Assembly: GCA_017512555.1 (NCBI GenBank)
Contig: JAFWFE010000035.1
Span: 1 to 64,000 of the forward strand
Direction: 5' to 3'
Length of the DNA stretch: 64,000 nucleotides
Source of the DNA: Solobacterium sp.
Lineage (GTDB): Bacteria > Bacillota_I > Bacilli_A > Erysipelotrichales > Erysipelotrichaceae
Part shown: positions 44,580-53,110 of the stretch, in pieces
How positions within the stretch are numbered: the stretch's first letter is position 1
Layout of the letters: each line of letters begins with the position of its first letter
The notes under the pieces: model-generated
Database searches by the model: none
The model's input: only the letters and a program-made list of their open reading frames with translations
What the model was told of the DNA's origin: nothing
Position numbers and translations under genes: made by a program

Positions 44580-46247
44580 ATGAAAACTTTCAAAAAACTG
44601 ATTGTTGGTATCGCTGCTCTCTCCCTGGCTGCGTGCTCAGGCAAGGGCGGTAATTCCGCAACCACTCCTGCTGCGACTTCTGAAGCTACTACAGAACCGT
44701 CAGCAGAGACTTCATCAGGCTACAAGACAACATTTACCTATGCTGTCGGTGGTGAGCCTACTTACATGGATCCGGCAAGATGCGGTGACTCTGTTACAGC
44801 AGAGATCCACAACGAGATCTGGTATCCGTTGTTCTACCTGGGAGAAGACGGTTCTCCTCTGAATGGTGACTGTATTGATTATACGATCAGTGATGACCTG
44901 CTGACCTATACATTCAAACTGGATCCGAACGCGAAGTGGAGTGACGGTGAGCCGATCACTGCTGATCAGTATGTATTCGGTATCAAGCGTTGTATCGGTA
45001 TGGGTTATGACAATGCCGGTTATCTGACCATGATCACCAACTATATTGAAAATGCTGAAGCACACGTTGAAGGCGATGTAGCAGATATGGATGATGTCGG
45101 TGTCAAGGCGATTGATGACTATACACTGGAAATCAAACTGAACGGACCGTGTCCTTTCTTCGTCAGCTTACTGCCGACACAGGTATTTGCAGCACTCCGT
45201 CCGGAATTTGCTACAGAACATGATTCCGAATGGTCCAGTACTCCGGATTTCCCGACAACAGGCGCGTTCTATCTGACAAAGATCGACTCTGCTTCTGAGT
45301 ATGTGATGGAAAAGAACCCGTACTTCGCACATGCAGATGATGTCGTTGTTGAACACATGATTGCCAAGATCATGCCTTCCATGGAAGCTTCTCAGATGGC
45401 ATTCCAGACAGGCGAAATCGACTATGATACAGGCGCAAGTTCTGACGTAGTCAATGTTCCTGAACTGAAGGACGCTGTCTCCATTTCCGGTAACGTCAAC
45501 TACTACATGAATATCCAGTGCTACGAAGGTAATGAAGCGCTTAAGGATGTCAGAGTACGTCGTGCGATCCAGCTCGGTTTCGACCGTTCCGCGTTCGTTA
45601 CAGCTCTTGATGCAGGTGATGTGTACTATGAACTGTATGGATTTATTCCTGTAGGTATTCCTGGTGCGCATGGTGACTTCCGTACAGAATCCGACAACAC
45701 AGAAAAACTCGTTTACTGTGACAAGGATGAAGCCAGAGCTCTGATGGAAGAAGCAGGATTCAGTGAGACAAATCGTCTTGCTCTGGAATACTACTACAAC
45801 CAGAACTCCATGCATGATACTGTTGCGGCAGTGATCGCTGAACAGCTGAAAGACATCTATATCGATGTAACATTAAAGACAGCTGAACTCCGTACATTCT
45901 TCGATGACCGTTCCTATGGACGTTATGATCTTGCACGTAATGCATTCTCTGCAGACTACATGGATCCTTGGAACTATCTGGAACTGATGGTTACCTGGAA
46001 TAACACAAGAGGAACATTCTTCGGTGATGAAACTTATGACAACATGCTGAAGGCAACCATGACCATGGAAGGCGAAGAACGTATGCAGGCATTACATGAT
46101 GCTGAACATTACGCAATCGCTGAACAGTGCTGGAACTGCCCGTTATTCGGTTATGGTAGTGTTTCCTTACAGAAACCTGGCACAACAGGCGTCATTAATA
46201 ACCCTCAGGCAAACCATATCTTCTGGTATGTCAAGTGTCCGGAATAA
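44580..46247 (+). CDS. oppA: oligopeptide-binding lipoprotein OppA, second copy
   Basis: 555 residues. Lipobox Leu-Ala-Ala-Cys19, a Thr/Ser/Glu linker, then the same family-5 binding domain as the first copy, with Tyr-Met-Asp-Pro in place of Tyr-Leu-Asp-Pro. Long stretches are identical to copy one, notably the segment around 45680-45790. It arose by tandem duplication; changed residues probably tune which peptides bind. AGAAAGGGG gives the ribosome site. Confidence 0.93.
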   Translation: MKTFKKLIVGIAALSLAACSGKGGNSATTPAATSEATTEPSAETSSGYKTTFTYAVGGEPTYMDPARCGDSVTAEIHNEIWYPLFYLGEDGSPLNGDCIDYTISDDLLTYTFKLDPNAKWSDGEPITADQYVFGIKRCIGMGYDNAGYLTMITNYIENAEAHVEGDVADMDDVGVKAIDDYTLEIKLNGPCPFFVSLLPTQVFAALRPEFATEHDSEWSSTPDFPTTGAFYLTKIDSASEYVMEKNPYFAHADDVVVEHMIAKIMPSMEASQMAFQTGEIDYDTGASSDVVNVPELKDAVSISGNVNYYMNIQCYEGNEALKDVRVRRAIQLGFDRSAFVTALDAGDVYYELYGFIPVGIPGAHGDFRTESDNTEKLVYCDKDEARALMEEAGFSETNRLALEYYYNQNSMHDTVAAVIAEQLKDIYIDVTLKTAELRTFFDDRSYGRYDLARNAFSADYMDPWNYLELMVTWNNTRGTFFGDETYDNMLKATMTMEGEERMQALHDAEHYAIAEQCWNCPLFGYGSVSLQKPGTTGVINNPQANHIFWYVKCPE

Positions 46248-46271
46248 TCGCATAAACCACGATTAATACTT

Positions 46272-46299
46272 AAGAGGGAGTCCATTCGGACTTCCTCTT
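46272..46299 (+). terminator. stem-loop after the second oppA, probable terminator
   Basis: A 12-bp stem (46272-46283 with 46288-46299, one G-U pair) with an ATTC loop. The following TTATCTTTC is only moderately T-rich, so read-through into the peptidase gene is likely. Confidence 0.55.
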
Positions 46300-46380
46300 A
46301 TCTTTCATGAATTGTTTGTTTTCCTGAGTACAGATGCTGTATTGAGGAAAGCGACACAATTCAGGTAAAGGAGGATACAC

Positions 46381-48333
46381 ATGAAACCGATTGCGTTAGA
46401 CCAGTTCAAGGAGTACACGTTTCTTTCATCTTTATCTGTGACTGCAGATAAAACACAGCTATATTTTATCCGTACCAGGGTAAACATGGAAAAGAACGGA
46501 TATGAACAGCAGTTGATGACGATGAATACAACGGAGAAGAAAGCAGTACCGGCAGGAGACTGGAAAGAGCGTGTTTCCTATACGATTATCGGGAATGATG
46601 TTTTCCTGCTGGATAAAGATCCGGAAAACAAGACAACACATACTCTGGTCAAAAAGAAAACCGATGCCGGGGAAGAGACAGTTCTTACCGTACCTCTGGG
46701 TATCGGAAGGATCCTGGACTTTGATAAAAACCATTATCTGGTCAACGCGCAGACAAACCGCGCATGTCCGGACTACCATGCCCTGAGTGAGGAAGAGAAA
46801 AAAGCGTATGACCAGAGTGTGGAAGACAACAAGGATTATATCGTCTTTGATGAGTATCCGTTTGTGTTTAACGGTGCCGGTGTCATCAACGGAAACCGTA
46901 ATTCCCTGTTCCTGGTGAACAAAAAGACAGGTGCTGCGAAGAAGATCGTTCCGGATACCTTTGATGTCGGAAGTTTTGAAATCATTAAGGGAAAACTGAT
47001 CTTTGTTGCCAATGACTTTACGACATTCAAGACAAAGTGGGACAAGATCTACAGTTATAATGCCAGAACCCACGCTGTGGAGGAAATTTACGGAGAACGT
47101 ATGCAGATCCACCGTGTCTTTGAACAAGACGGGAAGATCTATGTCAAAGGTACCTTCGGCAAAGACTGGGGTGAGATGGAAGCCGGTAAGATCTATGAAC
47201 TGAAGAACGGGCAGATGGTCCTCCGCGCGGATACAGAATACTCCATGTATAACTCCATTGCGACAGACTGTCATTACGGACGTACCAAGGGCTTTGACCA
47301 CGTGGATGGTGTGAATTATTTTGTGACAACAGATCGTGACCGTGGTGTGCTGCTGAAATTGAATCAGGGCAGCTTTGAGAAGGTGATCAACCTGAGTGGT
47401 TCCGTGGACGATTTCGCCTTCGGACCGGAGAGTATCTTCATTATTGGTACGTTAAAGCAGGATCTGCAGGAGATCTACGAAGTCATAGACAACAAGGCGA
47501 AGAAACTGACTTCGTTCAACACAAAGACGCTGAGAGGCTGTTATGTGTCCAAGCCGGAAAGACTAACAGTTGACCGCGCAATACCCGTGGACGGATGGGT
47601 GATGAAACCAATCGATTATGATCCGTCAAGGAAGTATCCGGTGATCCTGGATATTCACGGCGGCCCGAAAGCTGCCTACAGTGATGTCTTCTATCATGAG
47701 ATGCAGTATTGGGCAGGTCAGGGATACTTTGTGATGTACTGCAATCCCCGCGGTTCTGACGGTAAAGGTAACCAGTATGCAGATCTGCGTCACCAGTGGG
47801 GCGGTATCGACTATTCTGATATCATGGCTTTTGTGGATACAGTACTGGCAAAATATCCGGCCATCGATGAAGAACGCATGGGTGTTACCGGAGGGAGCTA
47901 CGGTGGTTATATGACCAACTGGATCATCGGACAGACCGACCGGTTCAAGGCTGCGGCTACCCAGCGTTCCATCTCCAACTGGATCAGTGAAGTCGGTGTC
48001 AGTGACTATGGTATCGATTTCCCGATAGAACAGGAATTCGGAGATGTCTATAACTGTGCCGCGGAACTGTGGGGAATGAGCCCGCTGAAGTTCGCAAATA
48101 ACGCGGTGACACCGACACTGTTCATCCATTCTACGGAAGACTACCGCTGTCCGGTACCGGAGGCTCTTCAGCTGTATACAGCCCTGACATGCCGCGGTGT
48201 TGAGACACGTATGGTTCTGTTCAAAGGTGAAAACCACGAACTGTCCAGAAGCGGTAAGCCTCTGCACCGGATCCGCCGTCTGAGCGAGATCACAACATGG
48301 ATGGATAAACATCTGAAAAACACGGAGGAGTAA
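46381..48333 (+). CDS. S9 family serine peptidase (acylaminoacyl-peptidase-like)
   Basis: 650 residues with no signal peptide. An N-terminal beta-propeller-like part (about 1-390) is followed by an alpha/beta-hydrolase domain. Ser506 in Gly-Gly-Ser-Tyr-Gly-Gly-Tyr, Asp587 and His619 form the triad. S9C-type enzymes split short peptides taken into the cytoplasm. It lies directly behind the Opp binding proteins and three bases before pepD, so uptake and breakdown of peptides are linked. The ATG has an AAAGGAGG site. Confidence 0.9.
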   Translation: MKPIALDQFKEYTFLSSLSVTADKTQLYFIRTRVNMEKNGYEQQLMTMNTTEKKAVPAGDWKERVSYTIIGNDVFLLDKDPENKTTHTLVKKKTDAGEETVLTVPLGIGRILDFDKNHYLVNAQTNRACPDYHALSEEEKKAYDQSVEDNKDYIVFDEYPFVFNGAGVINGNRNSLFLVNKKTGAAKKIVPDTFDVGSFEIIKGKLIFVANDFTTFKTKWDKIYSYNARTHAVEEIYGERMQIHRVFEQDGKIYVKGTFGKDWGEMEAGKIYELKNGQMVLRADTEYSMYNSIATDCHYGRTKGFDHVDGVNYFVTTDRDRGVLLKLNQGSFEKVINLSGSVDDFAFGPESIFIIGTLKQDLQEIYEVIDNKAKKLTSFNTKTLRGCYVSKPERLTVDRAIPVDGWVMKPIDYDPSRKYPVILDIHGGPKAAYSDVFYHEMQYWAGQGYFVMYCNPRGSDGKGNQYADLRHQWGGIDYSDIMAFVDTVLAKYPAIDEERMGVTGGSYGGYMTNWIIGQTDRFKAAATQRSISNWISEVGVSDYGIDFPIEQEFGDVYNCAAELWGMSPLKFANNAVTPTLFIHSTEDYRCPVPEALQLYTALTCRGVETRMVLFKGENHELSRSGKPLHRIRRLSEITTWMDKHLKNTEE

Positions 48334-48335
48334 TT

Positions 48336-49784
48336 ATGGAATTTGATCTAACCAAACCACATTGTTACTGGTTTAATGAGATATCCAAAATACCTCATCC
48401 TTCCAGACACGAAAAACAAATCAGCGACTTCATTGTGGGATTTGCGAAAGAACGTGGTTTGTACTGGAAACAGGATCATGTATGGAACGTCATTGTGGAA
48501 AAGCCCGCAACACCAGGTTATGAGAACGCGGAACCAATCATCCTGCAGGCACATATCGATATGGTGCCGGCCAAGACAGAAGGATCCGCACATAACTTTG
48601 AGACAGACCCGCTGACCCTGTATGTCGATGAAGAAGGCTGGCTTCACGCGAAAGACACAACACTTGGTGATGATGACGGTCATGGTGTAGCGTATATGCT
48701 TGCAATCCTGGACGACGATGAACTTCCGCATCCTTACCTGCAGTGTTACTTCACCACCATGGAAGAAGTAGGTCTTCTGGGGTCAATGGAACTCAAGGCA
48801 GAAGATATTAAGGCGGACCGCATGATCAGTCTAGACGGAGGCGGAGAGACAACCACAGCGATCAGTGCGGCCGGAGGATGTAACGTATTTATCCGCAAAG
48901 AGATCACCTGGGAAGAGAATACGCTCCCCGGATACCAGATCAATGTTACCGGACTGATCGGCGGACATTCCGGAGGAATTGACAAAGAGAAGGGAAATGC
49001 GATCGTGATTGCCTCCAGAGTTCTGGAAGAAGCCGGAAGGAAAGGGATTGACATCCGTTTAGCCAGTATCCAGGGCGGTGAGAAAGACAATGCGATTCCC
49101 AGACTTACAGAAGTACAGTTTGTTTCCTCTGCGGATGCGGAAGATATCTGCGCAGCAGTAAAGGAATCGGAAAAGAATATACGTACCGAACTCGAATTCA
49201 GTGATCCGGATGTAAAGATCACCGTGAAACCGATCACTGCACCGGTAAAGGTCATGGATGAAAAGACCAGTAATGCCGTAATTGATTATGCTTACCTGAT
49301 GCCTAACGGATTCCTGCACAAGTCCATGGTTATCGAAAACCTTACGGTCACATCTTTGAATCTCGGTGTTGTCACAACAAATGACAAAGAAGTATTCTAC
49401 GATATCCTGATCCGCAGTGCGATGGATCACGCAACAGATGATGTCAAAGACAGATTACATGTATTGGCAGAGCTCCTGGATATGCGGTTTGAACTGGCAG
49501 GAAGATATGCGGGATGGAATTATGAACCGGTATCCCCGATGCGTGATCTGATGAAGTCTGTCGTTGAAAAACGCGGGAATGAGTACAAGGAATTTGCGGT
49601 CCACGGCGGCTGTGAATGCGGCGTATTCAAGGCGCTGAATCCGAAACTGGATATCCTGACGTTCGGACCGATCGGCAGCGGCGCGCATACTCCGGAAGAA
49701 AAGCTGGATCTGGCTTCGTTTGACCGTTCCTATGAAATGCTGAAGGAAATGGTCAGTACATACGTTGAGAAGAAACAGGGGTAA
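48336..49784 (+). CDS. pepD: PepD-type aminoacyl-histidine dipeptidase, copy 1
   Basis: 482 residues, M20/M28-type two-zinc fold. The metal and catalytic motifs are His-Ile-Asp-Met-Val-Pro, Asp-Asp-Gly-His-Gly-Val, Glu-Glu-Val-Gly-Leu-Leu-Gly and a C-terminal His before Thr-Pro-Glu-Glu. Such enzymes split Xaa-His or beta-Ala-His dipeptides and broader dipeptides. It is a near twin of the next gene. It lies three bases behind the S9 peptidase gene. Confidence 0.92.
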   Translation: MEFDLTKPHCYWFNEISKIPHPSRHEKQISDFIVGFAKERGLYWKQDHVWNVIVEKPATPGYENAEPIILQAHIDMVPAKTEGSAHNFETDPLTLYVDEEGWLHAKDTTLGDDDGHGVAYMLAILDDDELPHPYLQCYFTTMEEVGLLGSMELKAEDIKADRMISLDGGGETTTAISAAGGCNVFIRKEITWEENTLPGYQINVTGLIGGHSGGIDKEKGNAIVIASRVLEEAGRKGIDIRLASIQGGEKDNAIPRLTEVQFVSSADAEDICAAVKESEKNIRTELEFSDPDVKITVKPITAPVKVMDEKTSNAVIDYAYLMPNGFLHKSMVIENLTVTSLNLGVVTTNDKEVFYDILIRSAMDHATDDVKDRLHVLAELLDMRFELAGRYAGWNYEPVSPMRDLMKSVVEKRGNEYKEFAVHGGCECGVFKALNPKLDILTFGPIGSGAHTPEEKLDLASFDRSYEMLKEMVSTYVEKKQG

Positions 49785-49798
49785 GGCTCAGCGGATTA

Positions 49799-49807
49799 TG
49801 GTAGTAT
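49799..49807 (+). promoter_or_regulatory. extended -10 promoter before pepD copy 2
   Basis: TG at 49799-49800, a G, then TAGTAT (49802-49807), with a GGAAGGAAAG ribosome site near 49830. It would let copy 2 and the downstream genes be expressed separately. Confidence 0.4.
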
Positions 49808-49837
49808 ATAACTAGATTAGAAACGGAAGGAAAGATC

Positions 49838-51277
49838 ATGATTAGCTTTGATTTATCGAAACCTCATTGCTATTGGTTTAACGAGATCTGTAAAATTCCT
49901 CATCCTTCCAGACATGAAAAACAGATCAGTGATTTCATTGTAGAATTTGCGAAAGAACGAGGTCTGTACTGGAAACAGGATCATGTATGGAACGTCATTG
50001 TAGAAAAGCCGGCATCTCCGGGTTATGAAGATGCGGCACCCCTGATCCTGCAGGCTCATATCGATATGGTTCCTGCCAAAACACTGGGTTACGAACATAA
50101 CTTCGAGACGGATCCGCTGCAGTTATACGTTGACGACGAAGGATTCCTTCACGCGAAGAACACGACATTAGGCGCGGATGACGGTCATGGTGTAGCGTAT
50201 ATGCTGTCGATCCTGGATGATGATGAACTGCCGCATCCATATCTGCAGTGTTACTTCACCACCATGGAGGAAATCGGGCTTCTCGGTGCCATGGAGCTGG
50301 ATCCTGCGGATGTTAAGGAGGACCGCATGATCAATCTTGACGGAGGAGGAGAAACCGGTACGGGGATCAGTGCGGCCGGAGGATGTACGGTATATATTCA
50401 TCAGAATATCGAATGGGAAGAGAATACATCGTCTTGTTATCGTCTGGATATTACAGGATTGACCGGGGGACATTCCGGCGGGCAGATCCACATGGAGAAG
50501 GGAAATGCCATTGTCATCGCTTCCAGAGTCATAGAAGAAGCCAAAATGAAAGGAATGGACTTCCACCTGATCTCCTTTACCGGAGGTGAGAAAGACAACG
50601 CGATTCCGCGTCTGGCAACGGTTGAATTCGCTTCGGATACTCCGGCAGAAGAGATTGCAGGATACTTCGCGAAGAGTGAGAAGAACATCAAGACAGAACT
50701 GGAATTCAGTGACGGAGGGATTACCGTAACCTGTACACCAATTGAAAAAGCGGATAAAGTGATCCGGAAAGATCTTGGCAATGCAATCGTGGATTACGCG
50801 TATCTGATGCCTAACGGTTTCCAGCATAAATCCATGGTTATCGAAGGTCTTACGGTTACATCACTGAATCTCGGTGTAGTCACCACCAGTGAACAGGAAG
50901 TCCTGCTGGATATCCTGATCCGCAGTGCGATGAATTCTGCGGCAGATGATCTCTGCGGACGTCTGAATGTACTGGCAAAATATCTTGGTGTAGAATATGA
51001 AGTGCCGACACGTTACTCCGGGTGGAATTATGAACCGGTATCCGCAATGCGTGAGTTACTGCGTAAGGTTGAAGCGGCACATGGCAATGAATTGAAAGAA
51101 CGCGCAGGACACGGCGGTAATGAATGCGGCGTATTTAAAGCCTTAAATCCGAAGATGGATATCATTACCTTCGGTCCGAAGGGAAGCGGCGGACATACGC
51201 CGGAAGAAAAATTAGATCTGGCCTCGTTTGATCGGTCATACGAGATGCTTAAAGAAATGGTTAGTGCATGTCACTAG
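49838..51277 (+). CDS. pepD: PepD-type aminoacyl-histidine dipeptidase, copy 2
   Basis: 479 residues, with the same motifs as copy 1 (His-Ile-Asp-Met-Val-Pro, Asp-Asp-Gly-His-Gly-Val, Glu-Glu-Ile-Gly-Leu-Leu-Gly). The N-termini are nearly identical for the first 60 residues, while the middle (residues 180-320) differs more. All expected metal ligands are kept in both copies, so both are probably active. It starts the unit pepD, guanylate-kinase-like, M29, M24. Confidence 0.92.
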   Translation: MISFDLSKPHCYWFNEICKIPHPSRHEKQISDFIVEFAKERGLYWKQDHVWNVIVEKPASPGYEDAAPLILQAHIDMVPAKTLGYEHNFETDPLQLYVDDEGFLHAKNTTLGADDGHGVAYMLSILDDDELPHPYLQCYFTTMEEIGLLGAMELDPADVKEDRMINLDGGGETGTGISAAGGCTVYIHQNIEWEENTSSCYRLDITGLTGGHSGGQIHMEKGNAIVIASRVIEEAKMKGMDFHLISFTGGEKDNAIPRLATVEFASDTPAEEIAGYFAKSEKNIKTELEFSDGGITVTCTPIEKADKVIRKDLGNAIVDYAYLMPNGFQHKSMVIEGLTVTSLNLGVVTTSEQEVLLDILIRSAMNSAADDLCGRLNVLAKYLGVEYEVPTRYSGWNYEPVSAMRELLRKVEAAHGNELKERAGHGGNECGVFKALNPKMDIITFGPKGSGGHTPEEKLDLASFDRSYEMLKEMVSACH

Positions 51278-51288
51278 GAGGGAAAAAC

Positions 51289-51867
51289 ATGGCTAAAGGA
51301 TTGGTAGTAATTTTAAGTGGTGCAAGTTCAGTAGGTAAAGGTGCGATTCGTGACAGACTTCTGGAAGATAAGGATATGAATCTTTTCTACTCGATCTCAG
51401 AAACAACACGTCCGCAGAAAGAAGGAGAAGTTGACGGTAAAGACTATTACTTTGTGTCACATAAGGCCTTCGCGGATTCAGTAAAGAACAGGGAACTTCT
51501 GGAGTACACGGAATTCAACGGATACTATTACGGTACACCGAAAGCTCAGGTAGAGTTCCTGACCAACAAGGGTAAGAATGTCCTGATCGAAGTAGAGGCA
51601 CAGGGTGTCGGTCCGATCAAACTGAATATCCCGGACAGTGTGGCTTTCTTCGTTATGCCTTCAAGCTTTGAAGAACTGGAAAAGCAGATCAATACGATCT
51701 ACAAGGATGATGAAGCTTCCATCGAGCGTCGTTTGAATAAGGCAAAGATGGATATGGAAATCGCTCCTCTGTTCAAGAATATCGTGTACAACAACGATAC
51801 TGATGCGGCTTTCAACAGCATCAAGGCGATCGTCATGGAAGAACTGGAGAAGAGAAAGAATGGATAA
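51289..51867 (+). CDS. second guanylate-kinase-like protein, lid motif lost
   Basis: 192 residues from the ATG at 51289, behind GGAGGG. P-loop Gly-Ala-Ser-Ser-Val-Gly-Lys17-Gly, Thr-Thr-Arg, Gly-Glu-Val-Asp-Gly, and Tyr-Tyr-Gly-Thr-Pro match guanylate kinases. The second GMP-phosphate Arg is Lys, and the basic lid motif (Arg-Gly-Arg in the gmk at 6246) is replaced by Asn-Thr-Ile-Tyr-Lys-Asp-Asp. A nearly canonical GMP site with an altered ATP lid suggests a changed substrate or a regulatory role. It sits between peptidase genes and overlaps the M29 gene by 8 bases. A full gmk exists elsewhere, so this is a paralogue. Confidence 0.85.
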   Translation: MAKGLVVILSGASSVGKGAIRDRLLEDKDMNLFYSISETTRPQKEGEVDGKDYYFVSHKAFADSVKNRELLEYTEFNGYYYGTPKAQVEFLTNKGKNVLIEVEAQGVGPIKLNIPDSVAFFVMPSSFEELEKQINTIYKDDEASIERRLNKAKMDMEIAPLFKNIVYNNDTDAAFNSIKAIVMEELEKRKNG

Positions 51868-53101
51868 GTGGAAACTGGAAAAGCTTGCCCGGGTACTGGT
51901 CAAGACAGGTGTAGCTCTGCAACCGGGAGAAACCATGGTATTGCAGACAGATACACTGGCAATTGATCTGGCCAGAGAGATCACCAGAGAAGCGTTTGCG
52001 GCAGGTGCGGAAGATGTTGAAGTCTTTATCAGTGACGGGGACATCGATCATCTGAGAGCGCTGAACTGCACACCGGAACATCTCCGCCAGTTACCGGAAT
52101 GGAAGAAAGAAGCGATCGACTCCATTCTGCGTACAGGCAAGGGTGTACAGATGGGGGTCAGAGCCAGCAGACCTTCACTGAATGCGGATGTGCCGGACGA
52201 GAATCTCAGAGCCATGGCTTATTCTTCCAACGAACTGCGCAATGTCGTACGTAACTATATCCATCAGGGCTGCCTGAAATGGACAGGGACTGTTTATCCG
52301 AGCCAGGAATGGGCTAACCGTGTATTCCCGGAATGTGATGAAGAAACAGCGTATAAGAACCTGGAAGACGCAATCTGTAAGATGATGCGTGTAGATGAAG
52401 ACACTGATCCGGTAGAGAACTGGAAGAAACATTGTGAGAATTTATCCAAGCGTTCAAAGAAGCTGAATGACTATAACTTCAAGAGTCTGCACATTACAAG
52501 TGAATTAGGCACTGATTTGACCATGGATCTGGTGGAAGATCATATCTGGTGCTCGGCAGGAGAAATGGGCGCGCAGAATGTGAATGCGCCGTATGTGGCG
52601 AATATGCCTACGGAAGAAGTATTCACCGACCCGGATTTCCGCAGTGTCAACGGTATTGCGTATGCGTCATTCCCGTTATTTATCAGCGGTAAACTGGTTA
52701 CCGACTTCAGTATTACGTTCAAGGACGGAAAGGCTGTAGACTGTGCCGCATCCAACAATGTGGAATTCCTGAGAGATGCGCTGTTCAGAGATGAAACAAC
52801 CAGACAGCTTGGGGAAGTAGCACTTGTTTCCAAACAGTCCCCGATTCGTCAGATGGGCCGGATCTTCTACAATGGTCTGATTGATGAAAACGCGGCTTGT
52901 CATCTGGCGTTTGGGTCAAGCTTCCCGGATTGTGTGAAGAACGGAACAGAGATGACCAGGGAAGAACTGATCGCAAGAGGTGTTAATTTCTCTGTAAGTC
53001 ATAATGACTTCATGATCGGATCAGATGACATCAAGGTTGTCGGTATTACACATGACGGTAAGGAAGTTACAGTCATGGAACACGGAGACTTTGTGATTTA
53101 A
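51860..53101 (+). CDS. M29 family aminopeptidase
   Basis: 413 residues from the ATG at 51860, overlapping the previous gene by 8 bases. M29 (aminopeptidase T/S/PepS type) landmarks include Gly-Glu-Met-Gly-Ala-Gln-Asn, Pro-Thr-Glu-Glu-Val-Phe-Thr, His-Leu-Ala-Phe-Gly-Ser and His-Asn-Asp-Phe-Met-Ile-Gly. These enzymes use two metals to remove N-terminal residues from peptides. It acts in the cytoplasm, after Opp uptake. Confidence 0.93.
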   Translation: MDKWKLEKLARVLVKTGVALQPGETMVLQTDTLAIDLAREITREAFAAGAEDVEVFISDGDIDHLRALNCTPEHLRQLPEWKKEAIDSILRTGKGVQMGVRASRPSLNADVPDENLRAMAYSSNELRNVVRNYIHQGCLKWTGTVYPSQEWANRVFPECDEETAYKNLEDAICKMMRVDEDTDPVENWKKHCENLSKRSKKLNDYNFKSLHITSELGTDLTMDLVEDHIWCSAGEMGAQNVNAPYVANMPTEEVFTDPDFRSVNGIAYASFPLFISGKLVTDFSITFKDGKAVDCAASNNVEFLRDALFRDETTRQLGEVALVSKQSPIRQMGRIFYNGLIDENAACHLAFGSSFPDCVKNGTEMTREELIARGVNFSVSHNDFMIGSDDIKVVGITHDGKEVTVMEHGDFVI

Positions 53102-53110
53102 GAGGAGTTT

